Position numbers and translations under genes: made by a program | Source: Actinomycetota bacterium | Lineage (GTDB): Bacteria; Actinomycetota; Acidimicrobiia; Acidimicrobiales; Microtrichaceae | Reading direction: 5' to 3' | DNA: 6,282 bases | Assembly: GCA_009700815.1 (NCBI GenBank) | Contig: WLLG01000139.1 | Location: 1-6,282 of the forward strand | The notes under the pieces: generated by a model | Databases searched by the model: none | Told to the model about the DNA's origin: nothing | Seen by the model: only the letters and a program-made list of their open reading frames with translations | Shown here: in pieces, positions 1 to 5,249 of the stretch | How positions within the stretch are numbered: the stretch's first letter is position 1 | Layout: each line of letters opens with the position of its first letter

Positions 1-318
1 ACAACAGGGAGAGAATCCAACCCCGGTTGCGGCAACAACCCAGCGCTAGCGGTGTATCAGCCATGCGTGGAAGAAACCACCACAACCACGGTGCCTGACT
101 CGACTACCTCGACCACGGTTCCCGGATCGACGACTACCAGCACAGTGCCCTCTGAAGAGGTTGAAGACAAGACAGTAGAAAAGACTGCAGAGAAGGCCGG
201 AGTGCTTGCGTTCACGGGTAGCAGTTCCACCTTGTTGTTCGTGGGTGTTGGTGTGCTGCTAGCGGGCGCTGCGGCGCTTGTTGTAGCCAAGCTGGTTCGT
301 AGGCCTCGGGTTGTCTGA
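1..318 (+). CDS. C-terminus of a sortase-anchored surface protein (5'-truncated by window edge)
   Basis: The reading frame is open from base 1 to the TGA at 316-318, so only the last 105 residues are visible; the GTG at 52 is inside the frame and need not be the start. In order there are two cysteines (visible residues 10 and 22), a Thr/Ser/Pro-rich stretch (about 26-50, repeats of the STTTVP type), a short charged segment rich in Glu and Lys (51-66), the pentapeptide LAFTG (69-73), a hydrophobic segment (about 77-97), and a basic tail (KLVRRPRVV). This order is that of a cell-wall sorting signal. LAXTG is the motif preferred by class E sortases of high-GC Gram-positives, so the protein is probably exported and linked to the cell wall, with the Thr-rich part as a stalk through it. 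Its function lies in the missing N-terminal part and cannot be called. A hairpin repeat follows 12 bases after the stop. Confidence 0.8.
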   Translation, partial: TTGRESNPGCGNNPALAVYQPCVEETTTTTVPDSTTSTTVPGSTTTSTVPSEEVEDKTVEKTAEKAGVLAFTGSSSTLLFVGVGVLLAGAAALVVAKLVRRPRVV

Positions 319-330
319 ACCGATTCGTGA

Positions 331-380
331 GTCTGGAGCGGTTTTTCGACACATACTGTCGAAAAACTGCTCCAGACGCG
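331..380. repeat. Palindromic hairpin repeat, copy 1 (possible terminator)
   Basis: 331-351 pairs with 357-377: 21 base pairs with one G·T wobble (340/368) around the five-base loop CATAC. The left arm begins GTCTGGAGCGG and contains TTTTT; the right arm contains AAAAA. It lies 12 bases after the stop of the wall-anchored protein gene and 49 bases before the sigma-factor start, so it could end the upstream transcript, though no U-run follows the stem. A second copy lies at 1984-2035; 331-380 and 1986-2035 agree at 45 of 50 positions, including the first 32 without a difference. That makes it a dispersed element as well as a possible terminator. Confidence 0.85.
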
Positions 381-410
381 TTCGAGAAAAGCGACGCTGG
401 TCTAGCGTTG
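381..410 (+). promoter_or_regulatory. Candidate promoter and dyad upstream of the fused sigma factor gene
   Basis: Between the hairpin and the sigma gene is a small dyad: CGACGCT (392-398), spacer GGTCT, AGCGTTG (404-410), with six of seven positions complementary. TAGCGT (403-408) fits the actinobacterial TANNNT -10 pattern, and TTCGAG (381-386) sits 17 bases upstream as a poor -35 match. If the -10 is real, the dyad overlaps it and could be an operator, for example for autoregulation. This is pattern matching only and the -35 is weak. Confidence 0.25.
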
Positions 411-415
411 GGGCC

Positions 416-421
416 AGGGAG
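416..421 (+). promoter_or_regulatory. Ribosome binding site for the fused sigma factor gene
   Basis: AGGGAG lies 8 bases before the ATG at 430. It supports that ATG as the start; the sigma region 2 similarity begins about 18 residues later. Confidence 0.6.
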
Positions 422-429
422 TTTGTGAG

Positions 430-1983
430 ATGACTGCTGAGCAAGCAAGAAGCACAACGGTAGATTCGGCAGAGGACGCCGAATTGGTTCAGCGTTTTTG
501 CGCAGGCGAACAGCAGGCCTTTGCGGAGATCTATGACCGCTACGCAAGCCGGGTGTACACGATGTGCGCACATATGTTGGCGGATCGCTCCGAGGCTGAG
601 GATGTCTGCGGTGATGTGTTTCTGATTGCAGTGGAGCGTCTGAGTCAGCTTCGTGATCCATCTCGTTTGAAGCCTTGGTTGTTCTCAATTGCCCGCCGAC
701 AGGTGTATCTGAAGACCCGCCGTGGGTCTCGATCAGTTCTTGTAGAGGAGGTCTCCGAGATGTCTGATTCTGAAGCGTTACGAACAGCTGATGCCTCGTC
801 GACGGTGGTCGAGGCCTCGGCGGAACAGGCCGAGCTGGCGCAGTTAATTGCTCAGGCCTCGGCCGGACTTGAGGCCAGTGATCGCTTGGTGCTTGAACTG
901 GTGTTGCAGGGGATCGACGGCGCTGATCTGGCAGCCGCCTTGGGCGTGTCGCCAAGTAAGGCTCACCTAGCGACGTTCCGGATGAAGGAGCGCGTGGGCC
1001 AGTCTTTGGGGGCGTTGCTGATTGCAGGTAAGGGTCAAGCGGATTGCCCGGAGCTGGCAAGCGTGTTGGCTAGTTGGAATGGCGAGTTTTCGGTTCTGTG
1101 GCGTAAGCGGGTGAATCGCCATGTTGATTCCTGTGAGGTGTGTGAACAGTCGCGGAAGAAGGTGCCTGCATTTGTATTGTCTGGTGTTGCAAGTGCGTCG
1201 CCGTTGCTGGGGGTTCCGATCTCGGTTCGCAAGCGTGTTCTTGCGGGTGCCGCAGCGGGTGCGGGCGGTTCACATGCGGGTGGGCGACCATGGCGTGGGA
1301 ATGGTTTCCCGCCAGCGGATGGTGCAACTCGACGCCGGGCGTTATTTGCAGGGTTCGCTGTGCTCGTTGTGTTGTTATTGATTTTCGGTGGATCGGTGTT
1401 GTTGGATTCTTCGGAGCTCGTTGTTGATTCCGAAGGGGCAACAGGGGAGTTTCGGGGCCCCGACCTAGTTGAGTCGGGTTCGGGGTTTGTGCTGTTCTGG
1501 CCGAGGGTAGATACCTCGTTGGGCTCCGTACCGACAACTGCCGTCGTGAGTGAAACAACTGAGGTAACCGTCGCAGAGTCGACCTCGTCGATTGTGGCGC
1601 CGCCTGCGACTGCGCTGCCGATAACGGCACCGCCAGTTTCAGTACCACCTCTAACTGCTCCACCGACGACTGCACCGCCGACGACTGCAGCGCCGGTTCT
1701 GCCACCTCAAGTCACGCTTGCTGGGGCGTCGACAGTTTGTAGTGGTCAGGTCTATGTGGCCACGGTGACAAGCGCTGCCAACGTGGTGACTGTCACCCTC
1801 AGCTGGACGAGCACGTTTGGTCGTTCGGGTTCAACACCGATGTTTGGAAGCAACAGTTCCTGGAAAGCAACGTTCCCGACCGTCAGCCCCAATGACCCAC
1901 AACAAACGTTCTCACTCATCGCTACCGCCACCGATTCTGAGGGCAACTCGGGGAGTAGCGCCGTTCTGAACTGCGTGACCTGA
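430..1983 (+). CDS. Membrane-tethered ECF-type sigma factor fused to a ZAS anti-sigma motif and an extracellular domain
   Basis: Seen in the 517-residue product: (1) sigma-70 region 2, about 19-97, with FAEIYDRYASRVYT, EAEDVCGDVFL and PWLFSIARRQ; (2) region 4, about 137-192, with a helix-turn-helix (DGADLAAALGVSPSKAHLATF); (3) Cys206, then His231-x3-Cys235-x2-Cys238, the layout of zinc-binding anti-sigma factors such as RsrA (Cys11/His37/Cys41/Cys44); (4) a Gly/Ala-rich linker 270-300; (5) one membrane helix, about 303-325, preceded by RRR, which predicts the sigma part in the cytoplasm; (6) a Pro/Thr stalk, about 388-427, with TAPPT-type repeats (a near-perfect 15-base repeat at 1661-1690); (7) a C-terminal domain 428-517, rich in alternating Val/Thr/Ser, probably an Ig-like beta-sandwich, with Cys437 and Cys515 able to form a disulfide. 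Usual ECF sigmas are about 160-220 residues and their anti-sigma is a separate protein. Inference: an outside signal acts on the C-terminal domain, and the sigma part is freed by proteolysis or a conformational change. Hairpin repeats flank the gene on both sides. Confidence 0.85.
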   Translation: MTAEQARSTTVDSAEDAELVQRFCAGEQQAFAEIYDRYASRVYTMCAHMLADRSEAEDVCGDVFLIAVERLSQLRDPSRLKPWLFSIARRQVYLKTRRGSRSVLVEEVSEMSDSEALRTADASSTVVEASAEQAELAQLIAQASAGLEASDRLVLELVLQGIDGADLAAALGVSPSKAHLATFRMKERVGQSLGALLIAGKGQADCPELASVLASWNGEFSVLWRKRVNRHVDSCEVCEQSRKKVPAFVLSGVASASPLLGVPISVRKRVLAGAAAGAGGSHAGGRPWRGNGFPPADGATRRRALFAGFAVLVVLLLIFGGSVLLDSSELVVDSEGATGEFRGPDLVESGSGFVLFWPRVDTSLGSVPTTAVVSETTEVTVAESTSSIVAPPATALPITAPPVSVPPLTAPPTTAPPTTAAPVLPPQVTLAGASTVCSGQVYVATVTSAANVVTVTLSWTSTFGRSGSTPMFGSNSSWKATFPTVSPNDPQQTFSLIATATDSEGNSGSSAVLNCVT

Positions 1984-2035
1984 GCGTCTGGAGCGGTTTT
2001 TCGACACATACTGTCGATTTTCCGCTCCAGACGCG
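1984..2035. repeat. Palindromic hairpin repeat, copy 2 (possible bidirectional terminator)
   Basis: It begins at the first base after the sigma-gene stop. GCGTCTGGAGCGG (1984-1996) pairs with 2022-2034 (13 bp). A TTTT/TTTT internal loop (1997-2000 against 2018-2021) follows, then TCGACA (2001-2006) pairs with TGTCGA (2012-2017) around the same CATAC loop as copy 1. The left arm is identical to copy 1, but the right arm has TTTT where AAAA would complete the stem. It lies between convergent genes, so it may end both transcripts. A shorter match to the left arm, GCGTGGAGCGG at 2046-2056, abuts the stop of the minus-strand lipoprotein gene and may be a decayed third copy. Confidence 0.85.
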
Positions 2036-2056
2036 CAAGCCTCAGGCGTGGAGCGG

Positions 2057-2953
2057 TCAGGGCTGCTTTTGCTCGAGGATCTTGTAGTACCCGGCTGGAC
2101 GAGCAGCGCCAGTTGCTGCGACTGAGTCCTCTACGGCTGTTTTGAACGCTGGGAGTGAATCAGCCCAGGTGGTGACTAGGTCGTTTCGTGCCATCGAGAC
2201 TCGCTCCACGCCGATGCCACCCGCTGTGGGAACGGTTCCGTCTCCGTATGGAATTTCGGCAATTTCAAGTGCTGTGCCATCAGACAGCATGTATTCAATC
2301 GAGAAACTTGGAACTGCTGGACTTCCAGGGTGTCCCGCTGGGGCGAAGAATCCGGAGCCTGAGCCGTCCGCGACCGCCTCGTCCCACGGGCGCAGCGTGA
2401 TTTGCGAGCTACTGATTCCATACTTGTCGAGTTGTGGGAAGAACTGCGCAGAATGATCGGTGGTAGTTACACGGAGTCGATCCATGTCTAGGCCGACGGT
2501 TCCCGTGAGGTACGACATGATCAGATCTGTTGCCACTACAGCTTGTTCTGGGGTGGTTGTTGACACGCCCATGATTGTGAAGACAGGAAGCGTTCCCGGA
2601 TTGTCCTTCTTCTCAACATCCTCGGCACGAGCAGCGATCTGCTTCATGTAGCTGGCGTTGGTCAGTGTTGATGGATCGTCGTCGTAGCGAAGGCCTCCGT
2701 TGAACTCGATGCCAGATATCAATGGCTGAGTAGGTGATTCAGTCAGGCCCTTTTGTTGTAAGTAGCCCTCGAACTCGGCCTGGGTCTCTGCTGCGGTGAT
2801 CAGCTTGGGTGGCTTGGTAGTCGGCGGGGCCGAGGTTGAAGAACCTGGTGCAGCTGTGTCTTCTTTGGTGCAGGCTGCCACAGCGGCAAACGCAACGGCG
2901 CCAAGCCCAATCCCTGCGGTTCCCGTGATGAATTGCCGTCGAGATGTCGCCAT
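2057..2953 (-). CDS. Tat-exported lipoprotein with an alanyl-tRNA synthetase-like catalytic-domain fold
   Basis: The 298-residue product starts at the ATG 2953-2951, with GGGGAA five bases upstream. Residues 1-28 form a Tat lipoprotein signal: SRRQFI (4-9), a hydrophobic stretch, and the lipobox VAAC with Cys28. A Pro/Thr/Ser linker follows (about 33-50). The rest is collinear with the N-terminal catalytic part of AlaRS as I remember the E. coli protein: AAETQAEFEGYLQQKGL (54-70) with the opening AEIRQAFLDFFHSKGH; DDPSTLTNASYM (92-103) with NDPTLLFTNAGM; VFTIMG (124-129) with motif 2 TFFEMLG; LDMDRLRVTT (155-164) with LPKERLWVTV; ALEIAEI (228-234) with the conserved IEIWNI; GGIGVERV (245-252) with motif 3 TGMGLERI. 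The motif 2 arginine (RHHTFFEM) and the aspartate of VDTGMGLER appear to be lost, while Glu250-Arg251 remain. No tRNA-binding or editing domain is present (AlaRS is about 875 residues). It is therefore likely a surface protein built on this fold, perhaps binding a nucleotide or amino acid; the function is unknown. The export signal is the firmer call, the AlaRS relationship a reading by eye. Confidence 0.65.
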   Translation of the reverse strand: MATSRRQFITGTAGIGLGAVAFAAVAACTKEDTAAPGSSTSAPPTTKPPKLITAAETQAEFEGYLQQKGLTESPTQPLISGIEFNGGLRYDDDPSTLTNASYMKQIAARAEDVEKKDNPGTLPVFTIMGVSTTTPEQAVVATDLIMSYLTGTVGLDMDRLRVTTTDHSAQFFPQLDKYGISSSQITLRPWDEAVADGSGSGFFAPAGHPGSPAVPSFSIEYMLSDGTALEIAEIPYGDGTVPTAGGIGVERVSMARNDLVTTWADSLPAFKTAVEDSVAATGAARPAGYYKILEQKQP

Positions 2954-3036
2954 GATGATTCCCCGTCTAGGTAGTCAAGTATCGGTTCGCACAAGTTAGC
3001 TTCCAGCAGGGATCGATCAACGATCAGCAACTACTT

Positions 3037-3068
3037 CCCTGCAATTCCCTCAGCTGCAGCCTGCAGGG
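3037..3068 (-). terminator. Weak candidate terminator after the PhyH gene
   Basis: CCCTGCA (3037-3043) and TGCAGGG (3062-3068) are complementary arms of 7 bp with an 18-base loop, directly after the stop of the minus-strand oxygenase gene. There is no U-run and the loop is long. The rest of 2954-3068 holds a small GATCG/CGATC inverted repeat (3011-3025) and presumably the lipoprotein promoter, which I could not place with confidence. Confidence 0.25.
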
Positions 3069-3920
3069 CTACCTCGGCCAAGCTAGGGGACAATCAGGTG
3101 GTCCAAGGGGGTCACCGTCGGAGAGAGCGGTCAGAGCAGGGCGCACCATCAGCCCGGGCTTGCGACGGTAGCGGGCATCATCTCCGAAGTAGCGCATCGA
3201 GACTGCGCGACGACGAACCTCTGAGGTATTGGCCGGAGATCCGTGCAAGGTGCGCGCATGGTGCACCGTTAGGTCACCCGGCTCAAGGTCGAAGCTGATC
3301 AAGCGCTCAGAGAGTTCTGGCGTGCCGAGCACATCGGGAATCGACTCACCTTTCGTGCCAGGAATGGGCTCGTCCGTCACGAACATATTTGGTCGGTACT
3401 CCACGGTGTCCAGATGTGAGCCGCGCACCCAACTCACTACGCCGCTCGAGGGGGTTGCGGGATCGAGTGGAATCCACATGGTGCACACCTGATTACCCTC
3501 GAGGTTGAAGTAGCTCGCATCAGTGTGGAACTTGGTGACGAATGGGGAACCCGCCTCTTTCACCAGCACGCTGTCTTCCCATAACCAGATCTGCTCCGAG
3601 TCCAACAAGGTTGCAGCGATGGGAGCGAGGGGGGAAGCCGTAGCGAAAGCAAGAAAGGTTGGGTCATGTCGCCAGTGATCCGTGCCAGCAGAAAACGCAG
3701 GTGCATCGCGGTCAAAATCCGAGCCTGAGATCGAACTCGAATCCGGGGCCATGCTCCCTAAGTTGACTGCCTCGCCCTGAGAGATCGTCTGCTCGAGAGG
3801 CCCAGCCAGAGCATCGAGCCAGTCCGTATCCAAAATGCCCCGAAGCAGAACGACGCCATCGCGCCAGAAGGTTTCAACCTCGGCCTGCGTGACCGGGCGA
3901 ATGGGATCCTGTAGAAGCAT
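3069..3920 (-). CDS. Phytanoyl-CoA dioxygenase (PhyH) family Fe(II)/2-oxoglutarate oxygenase
   Basis: A 283-residue protein of normal length for the family. The start ATG (3920-3918) has GGAGGA (3933-3928) seven bases upstream. The N-terminus has the usual PhyH opening (about 11-35: TQAEVETFWRDGVVLLRGIL). Iron ligands are visible as His132-x-Asp134 in KFHTDASY and His226 in ARTLHGS. An arginine in VRRRAVSMRY (236-238) is the likely 2-oxoglutarate anchor, followed by the conserved SMRYFGDDARY. Also typical are MWIPLDPAT (148-156) and GVVSWVRGSHL (160-170). Such enzymes hydroxylate or otherwise oxidise small or lipid substrates using O2 and 2-oxoglutarate; no signal peptide is seen, so it is cytoplasmic. 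The substrate cannot be read from the sequence. The gene lies 100 bases downstream of idi on the same strand and may be co-transcribed with it, so a role in isoprenoid or carotenoid modification is possible but only inferred. Confidence 0.88.
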   Translation of the reverse strand: MLLQDPIRPVTQAEVETFWRDGVVLLRGILDTDWLDALAGPLEQTISQGEAVNLGSMAPDSSSISGSDFDRDAPAFSAGTDHWRHDPTFLAFATASPLAPIAATLLDSEQIWLWEDSVLVKEAGSPFVTKFHTDASYFNLEGNQVCTMWIPLDPATPSSGVVSWVRGSHLDTVEYRPNMFVTDEPIPGTKGESIPDVLGTPELSERLISFDLEPGDLTVHHARTLHGSPANTSEVRRRAVSMRYFGDDARYRRKPGLMVRPALTALSDGDPLGPPDCPLAWPR

Positions 3921-3957
3921 TGCTCATTCCTCCGGTTTGATCACCTGATACTGAAAC

Positions 3958-3995
3958 GCATCAGACGTGTCGCTAGGTCGATGCTGCACTGATGC
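3958..3995. promoter_or_regulatory. Inverted repeat in the idi-PhyH intergenic region
   Basis: GCATCAG (3958-3964) and CTGATGC (3989-3995) form a perfect 7-bp inverted repeat with a 24-base spacer, in the 100-base gap between the idi stop and the oxygenase start. It could be a weak terminator after idi, an operator for the oxygenase gene, or chance. No convincing -10/-35 pair was found for the oxygenase. Confidence 0.2.
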
Positions 3996-4020
3996 TTACA
4001 GGTTAGATCCAGAGATTCTG

Positions 4021-4578
4021 TCAGATCGGCGTGGGACTCTGCTGTTCGATCACGTCGAGAGCGAGCGTGAGCCACGGGGTGTAGGCCTCGGGGTCTAACG
4101 CAATCTGTTCTCTCAACTCTTGAAAATTCACCCACTGCACCTCGGAGACTTCATCCGGATTGGGCGAGACATCACCTTCGTATTCGCCAATGAGGACGTA
4201 ATCAAACTCCACCTCAATCAGGCCACTGTCAAGGTCCGGCGCACGATACGTAAAGCTGCCGACAACCTCGGCAGAGGCAGTGATTCCGACCTCTTGCAAC
4301 AGCCGACGTGATGCTGCAGCAGTCACCGTTTCGCCAGGTAGCGGATGGCTACAACAGGTGTTTGACCACTTGTTTCTGAAGTGGTGTTTCTGCGCAGCCC
4401 GCCGTTGAAGCAGTACCCGGCCCGCCGTGTCGTACAGGAAAACCGAAAAGGCGCTATGGAGCGCTCCAGCCCCAGAATGTGCGGCCAACTTATCCATCGT
4501 TCCAGTGGGAATTCCCTGATCGTCGACCAACACTACGACCTGCGTGGCATCTACAATTGCGGGGTGGACAGGTACCAA
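4021..4578 (-). CDS. idi: Isopentenyl-diphosphate delta-isomerase, type 1 (Nudix family)
   Basis: Interconverts IPP and DMAPP, giving the starter for prenyl chains that feed the carotenoid genes alongside. Counted from the TTG at 4578-4576 the product has 185 residues, close to the 182 of E. coli Idi. Visible landmarks: GTMDKLAAH with His34 and ALHSAFSVF with His41 (metal ligands); KWSNTCCSHPLPGE (70-83) with Cys76 at the catalytic cysteine position and His78; the modified Nudix helix ETVTAAASRRLLQEVGI (83-99); and LIEVEFDY with Glu122 and Glu124 (catalytic/metal glutamates). The start is uncertain. The frame stays open to an ATG at 4737, but the extra residues resemble nothing in the family and would lie antisense within crtYc. 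Family similarity begins near 4533, where a GTG preceded by GCAGG is another option. With TTG, idi overlaps crtYc by 15 bases head-to-head; with GTG, 30 bases separate them. Confidence 0.93.
   Translation of the reverse strand: MVPVHPAIVDATQVVVLVDDQGIPTGTMDKLAAHSGAGALHSAFSVFLYDTAGRVLLQRRAAQKHHFRNKWSNTCCSHPLPGETVTAAASRRLLQEVGITASAEVVGSFTYRAPDLDSGLIEVEFDYVLIGEYEGDVSPNPDEVSEVQWVNFQELREQIALDPEAYTPWLTLALDVIEQQSPTPI
4552..4557 (+). promoter_or_regulatory. -10 element for a probable leaderless crtYc-crtYd-crtZ mRNA
   Basis: TACAAT (five of six to TATAAT, fits TANNNT) ends six bases before the GTG of crtYc. That spacing would put the transcript start at or next to the start codon. No Shine-Dalgarno sequence precedes the GTG, which fits leaderless translation, common in actinobacteria. 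No clear -35 is seen. The element lies inside or immediately beside the idi 5' end on the other strand. Confidence 0.5.
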
Positions 4579-4875
4579 TACCTCATTCTGATGGGGCTCT
4601 GCATTCTGGGAACCCTGCCCTTGGAGCTCGTCCTCGGCGCAAGGGTCTATCGGCAACCTCGACGCCTCTTGCTGACCATGATCGTTCCGGTCTGCATCTT
4701 CGCCGTGTGGGATGTGTTTGCTATTGCTTGGGATCATTGGAGCTACACCCCAGAGTTTGTGACAGGTTGGGAACTGCCGGGTGCCTTACCCATTGAAGAA
4801 CTTACCTTCTTCTTAGTGATTCCAATCTGCGGTCTGCTTACCCTTGAAACGGTTCGCAAATTGAGAGGTCGATGA
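4564..4875 (+). CDS. crtYc: Lycopene cyclase subunit (CrtYc/CarR-type domain)
   Basis: One half of the heterodimeric membrane lycopene beta-cyclase, which closes the ends of lycopene to give beta-carotene. With the GTG at 4564 it has 103 residues, the usual size for this small subunit, beginning with the conserved YQYLILMGL. Three membrane helices are apparent (about 4-24, 35-55, 80-97). Signature elements are LPLELVLGARVY (18-29), WDVFAIAWDHW (49-59) and LPIEELTFFLVIP (75-87), whose P-x-E-E motif is conserved in the family. The frame is open to 4381, but the upstream codons lie antisense in idi, lack family similarity and follow no better start, so they are left out. The stop overlaps the next start (ATGA at 4872-4875), showing translational coupling to crtYd. 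Confidence 0.88.
   Translation: MDRYQYLILMGLCILGTLPLELVLGARVYRQPRRLLLTMIVPVCIFAVWDVFAIAWDHWSYTPEFVTGWELPGALPIEELTFFLVIPICGLLTLETVRKLRGR
4863..4868 (+). promoter_or_regulatory. Ribosome binding site for crtYd
   Basis: GAGAGG lies within the last codons of crtYc. It is 3 bases from the ATG at 4872 and 6 from the in-frame ATG at 4875, so the second ATG has the better spacing and may be the true start (overlap of one base instead of four). Confidence 0.5.
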
Positions 4876-5249
4876 TGGGCGCCTACACGCTTCTCACGCT
4901 TCTTGCCATAGTGCTAGTAGTGCTCTATGAGTTGCTCATTGCTCGAACGGGAATCTTTCGCACAGGTAGCTACTGGATTGCGATGGCAATTGTTGGGTTT
5001 TTTCAGGTGCTAGTTGATGGTTGGTTGACCAAGGCCTCTTCGCCCATCGTGAACTACAACAGCGATGTGTTCTCCGGCATCCGAGTGTTCTTTCATTCTC
5101 CTCTTGAGGACTTTGGATTTGGCTTTGCGCTCGTGACACTCACGATGGTGGTGTGGGACCAACTTGGCCGAAGAGCCACCCAGTCGGTAGAACTAAATGA
5201 CAAGAACGTGGTACCCGACAGCGAGGTTGTCAGTGAAAGTGAGGCATAG
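4872..5249 (+). CDS. crtYd: Lycopene cyclase subunit (CrtYd-type domain)
   Basis: Partner subunit of CrtYc; both are needed for lycopene cyclisation in the actinobacterial type of enzyme. The 125 residues contain three likely membrane helices (about 3-23, 33-51, 80-98). The helix 3 motif HSPLEDFGFGFALVTL (75-90), with P-x-E-D, is the counterpart of P-x-E-E in CrtYc and is typical of the family. VLYELL (17-22) near the end of helix 1 also fits. The tail after residue 100 is polar and acidic, with no recognised motif. Start is ATG 4872 or ATG 4875. The stop TAG (5247-5249) directly abuts the crtZ ATG. In some bacteria and archaea the two domains are fused in one protein; here they are separate. 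Confidence 0.88.
   Translation: MMGAYTLLTLLAIVLVVLYELLIARTGIFRTGSYWIAMAIVGFFQVLVDGWLTKASSPIVNYNSDVFSGIRVFFHSPLEDFGFGFALVTLTMVVWDQLGRRATQSVELNDKNVVPDSEVVSESEA

Noticed and set aside
212..1060. Long minus-strand open frame (282 codons) opposite the sigma factor gene
   Set aside because: Its composition (Pro, Arg, Ser, Gln) is that of an antisense shadow, it has no recognisable domain, and the plus strand carries clear sigma regions 2 and 4.
1661..1690. 15-base repeat in the Thr/Pro stalk of the sigma fusion as a separate repeat element
   Set aside because: Only two units; it follows from the TAPPT-type protein repeat and is noted in the gene entry.
1070..1705. Minus-strand open frame (211 codons) opposite the middle of the sigma gene
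   Set aside because: Shadow of the plus-strand gene; low-complexity Arg/Pro/Gln/His/Ser sequence and no domain or start signal.
2001..2017. TCGACA-N5-TGTCGA inside the hairpin loop as a LexA-type SOS box
   Set aside because: The actinobacterial SOS box is TCGAAC-N4-GTTCGA; spacing and inner bases differ, and the sequence is simply the tip of a repeated hairpin also found at 346-362.
2142..2456. Plus-strand open frame opposite the Tat lipoprotein
   Set aside because: Antisense shadow with no domain; the minus-strand gene has a signal peptide, ribosome binding site and AlaRS-like blocks.
4381..4563. N-terminal extension of crtYc back to an upstream start
   Set aside because: The extra 61 codons run antisense through idi and look nothing like the family; the conserved protein starts at the GTG at 4564.
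4579..4737. N-terminal extension of idi to the ATG at 4737
   Set aside because: The additional residues are antisense to crtYc membrane-helix codons and unlike Idi proteins; the usual length is reached with the TTG at 4578 or nearby.
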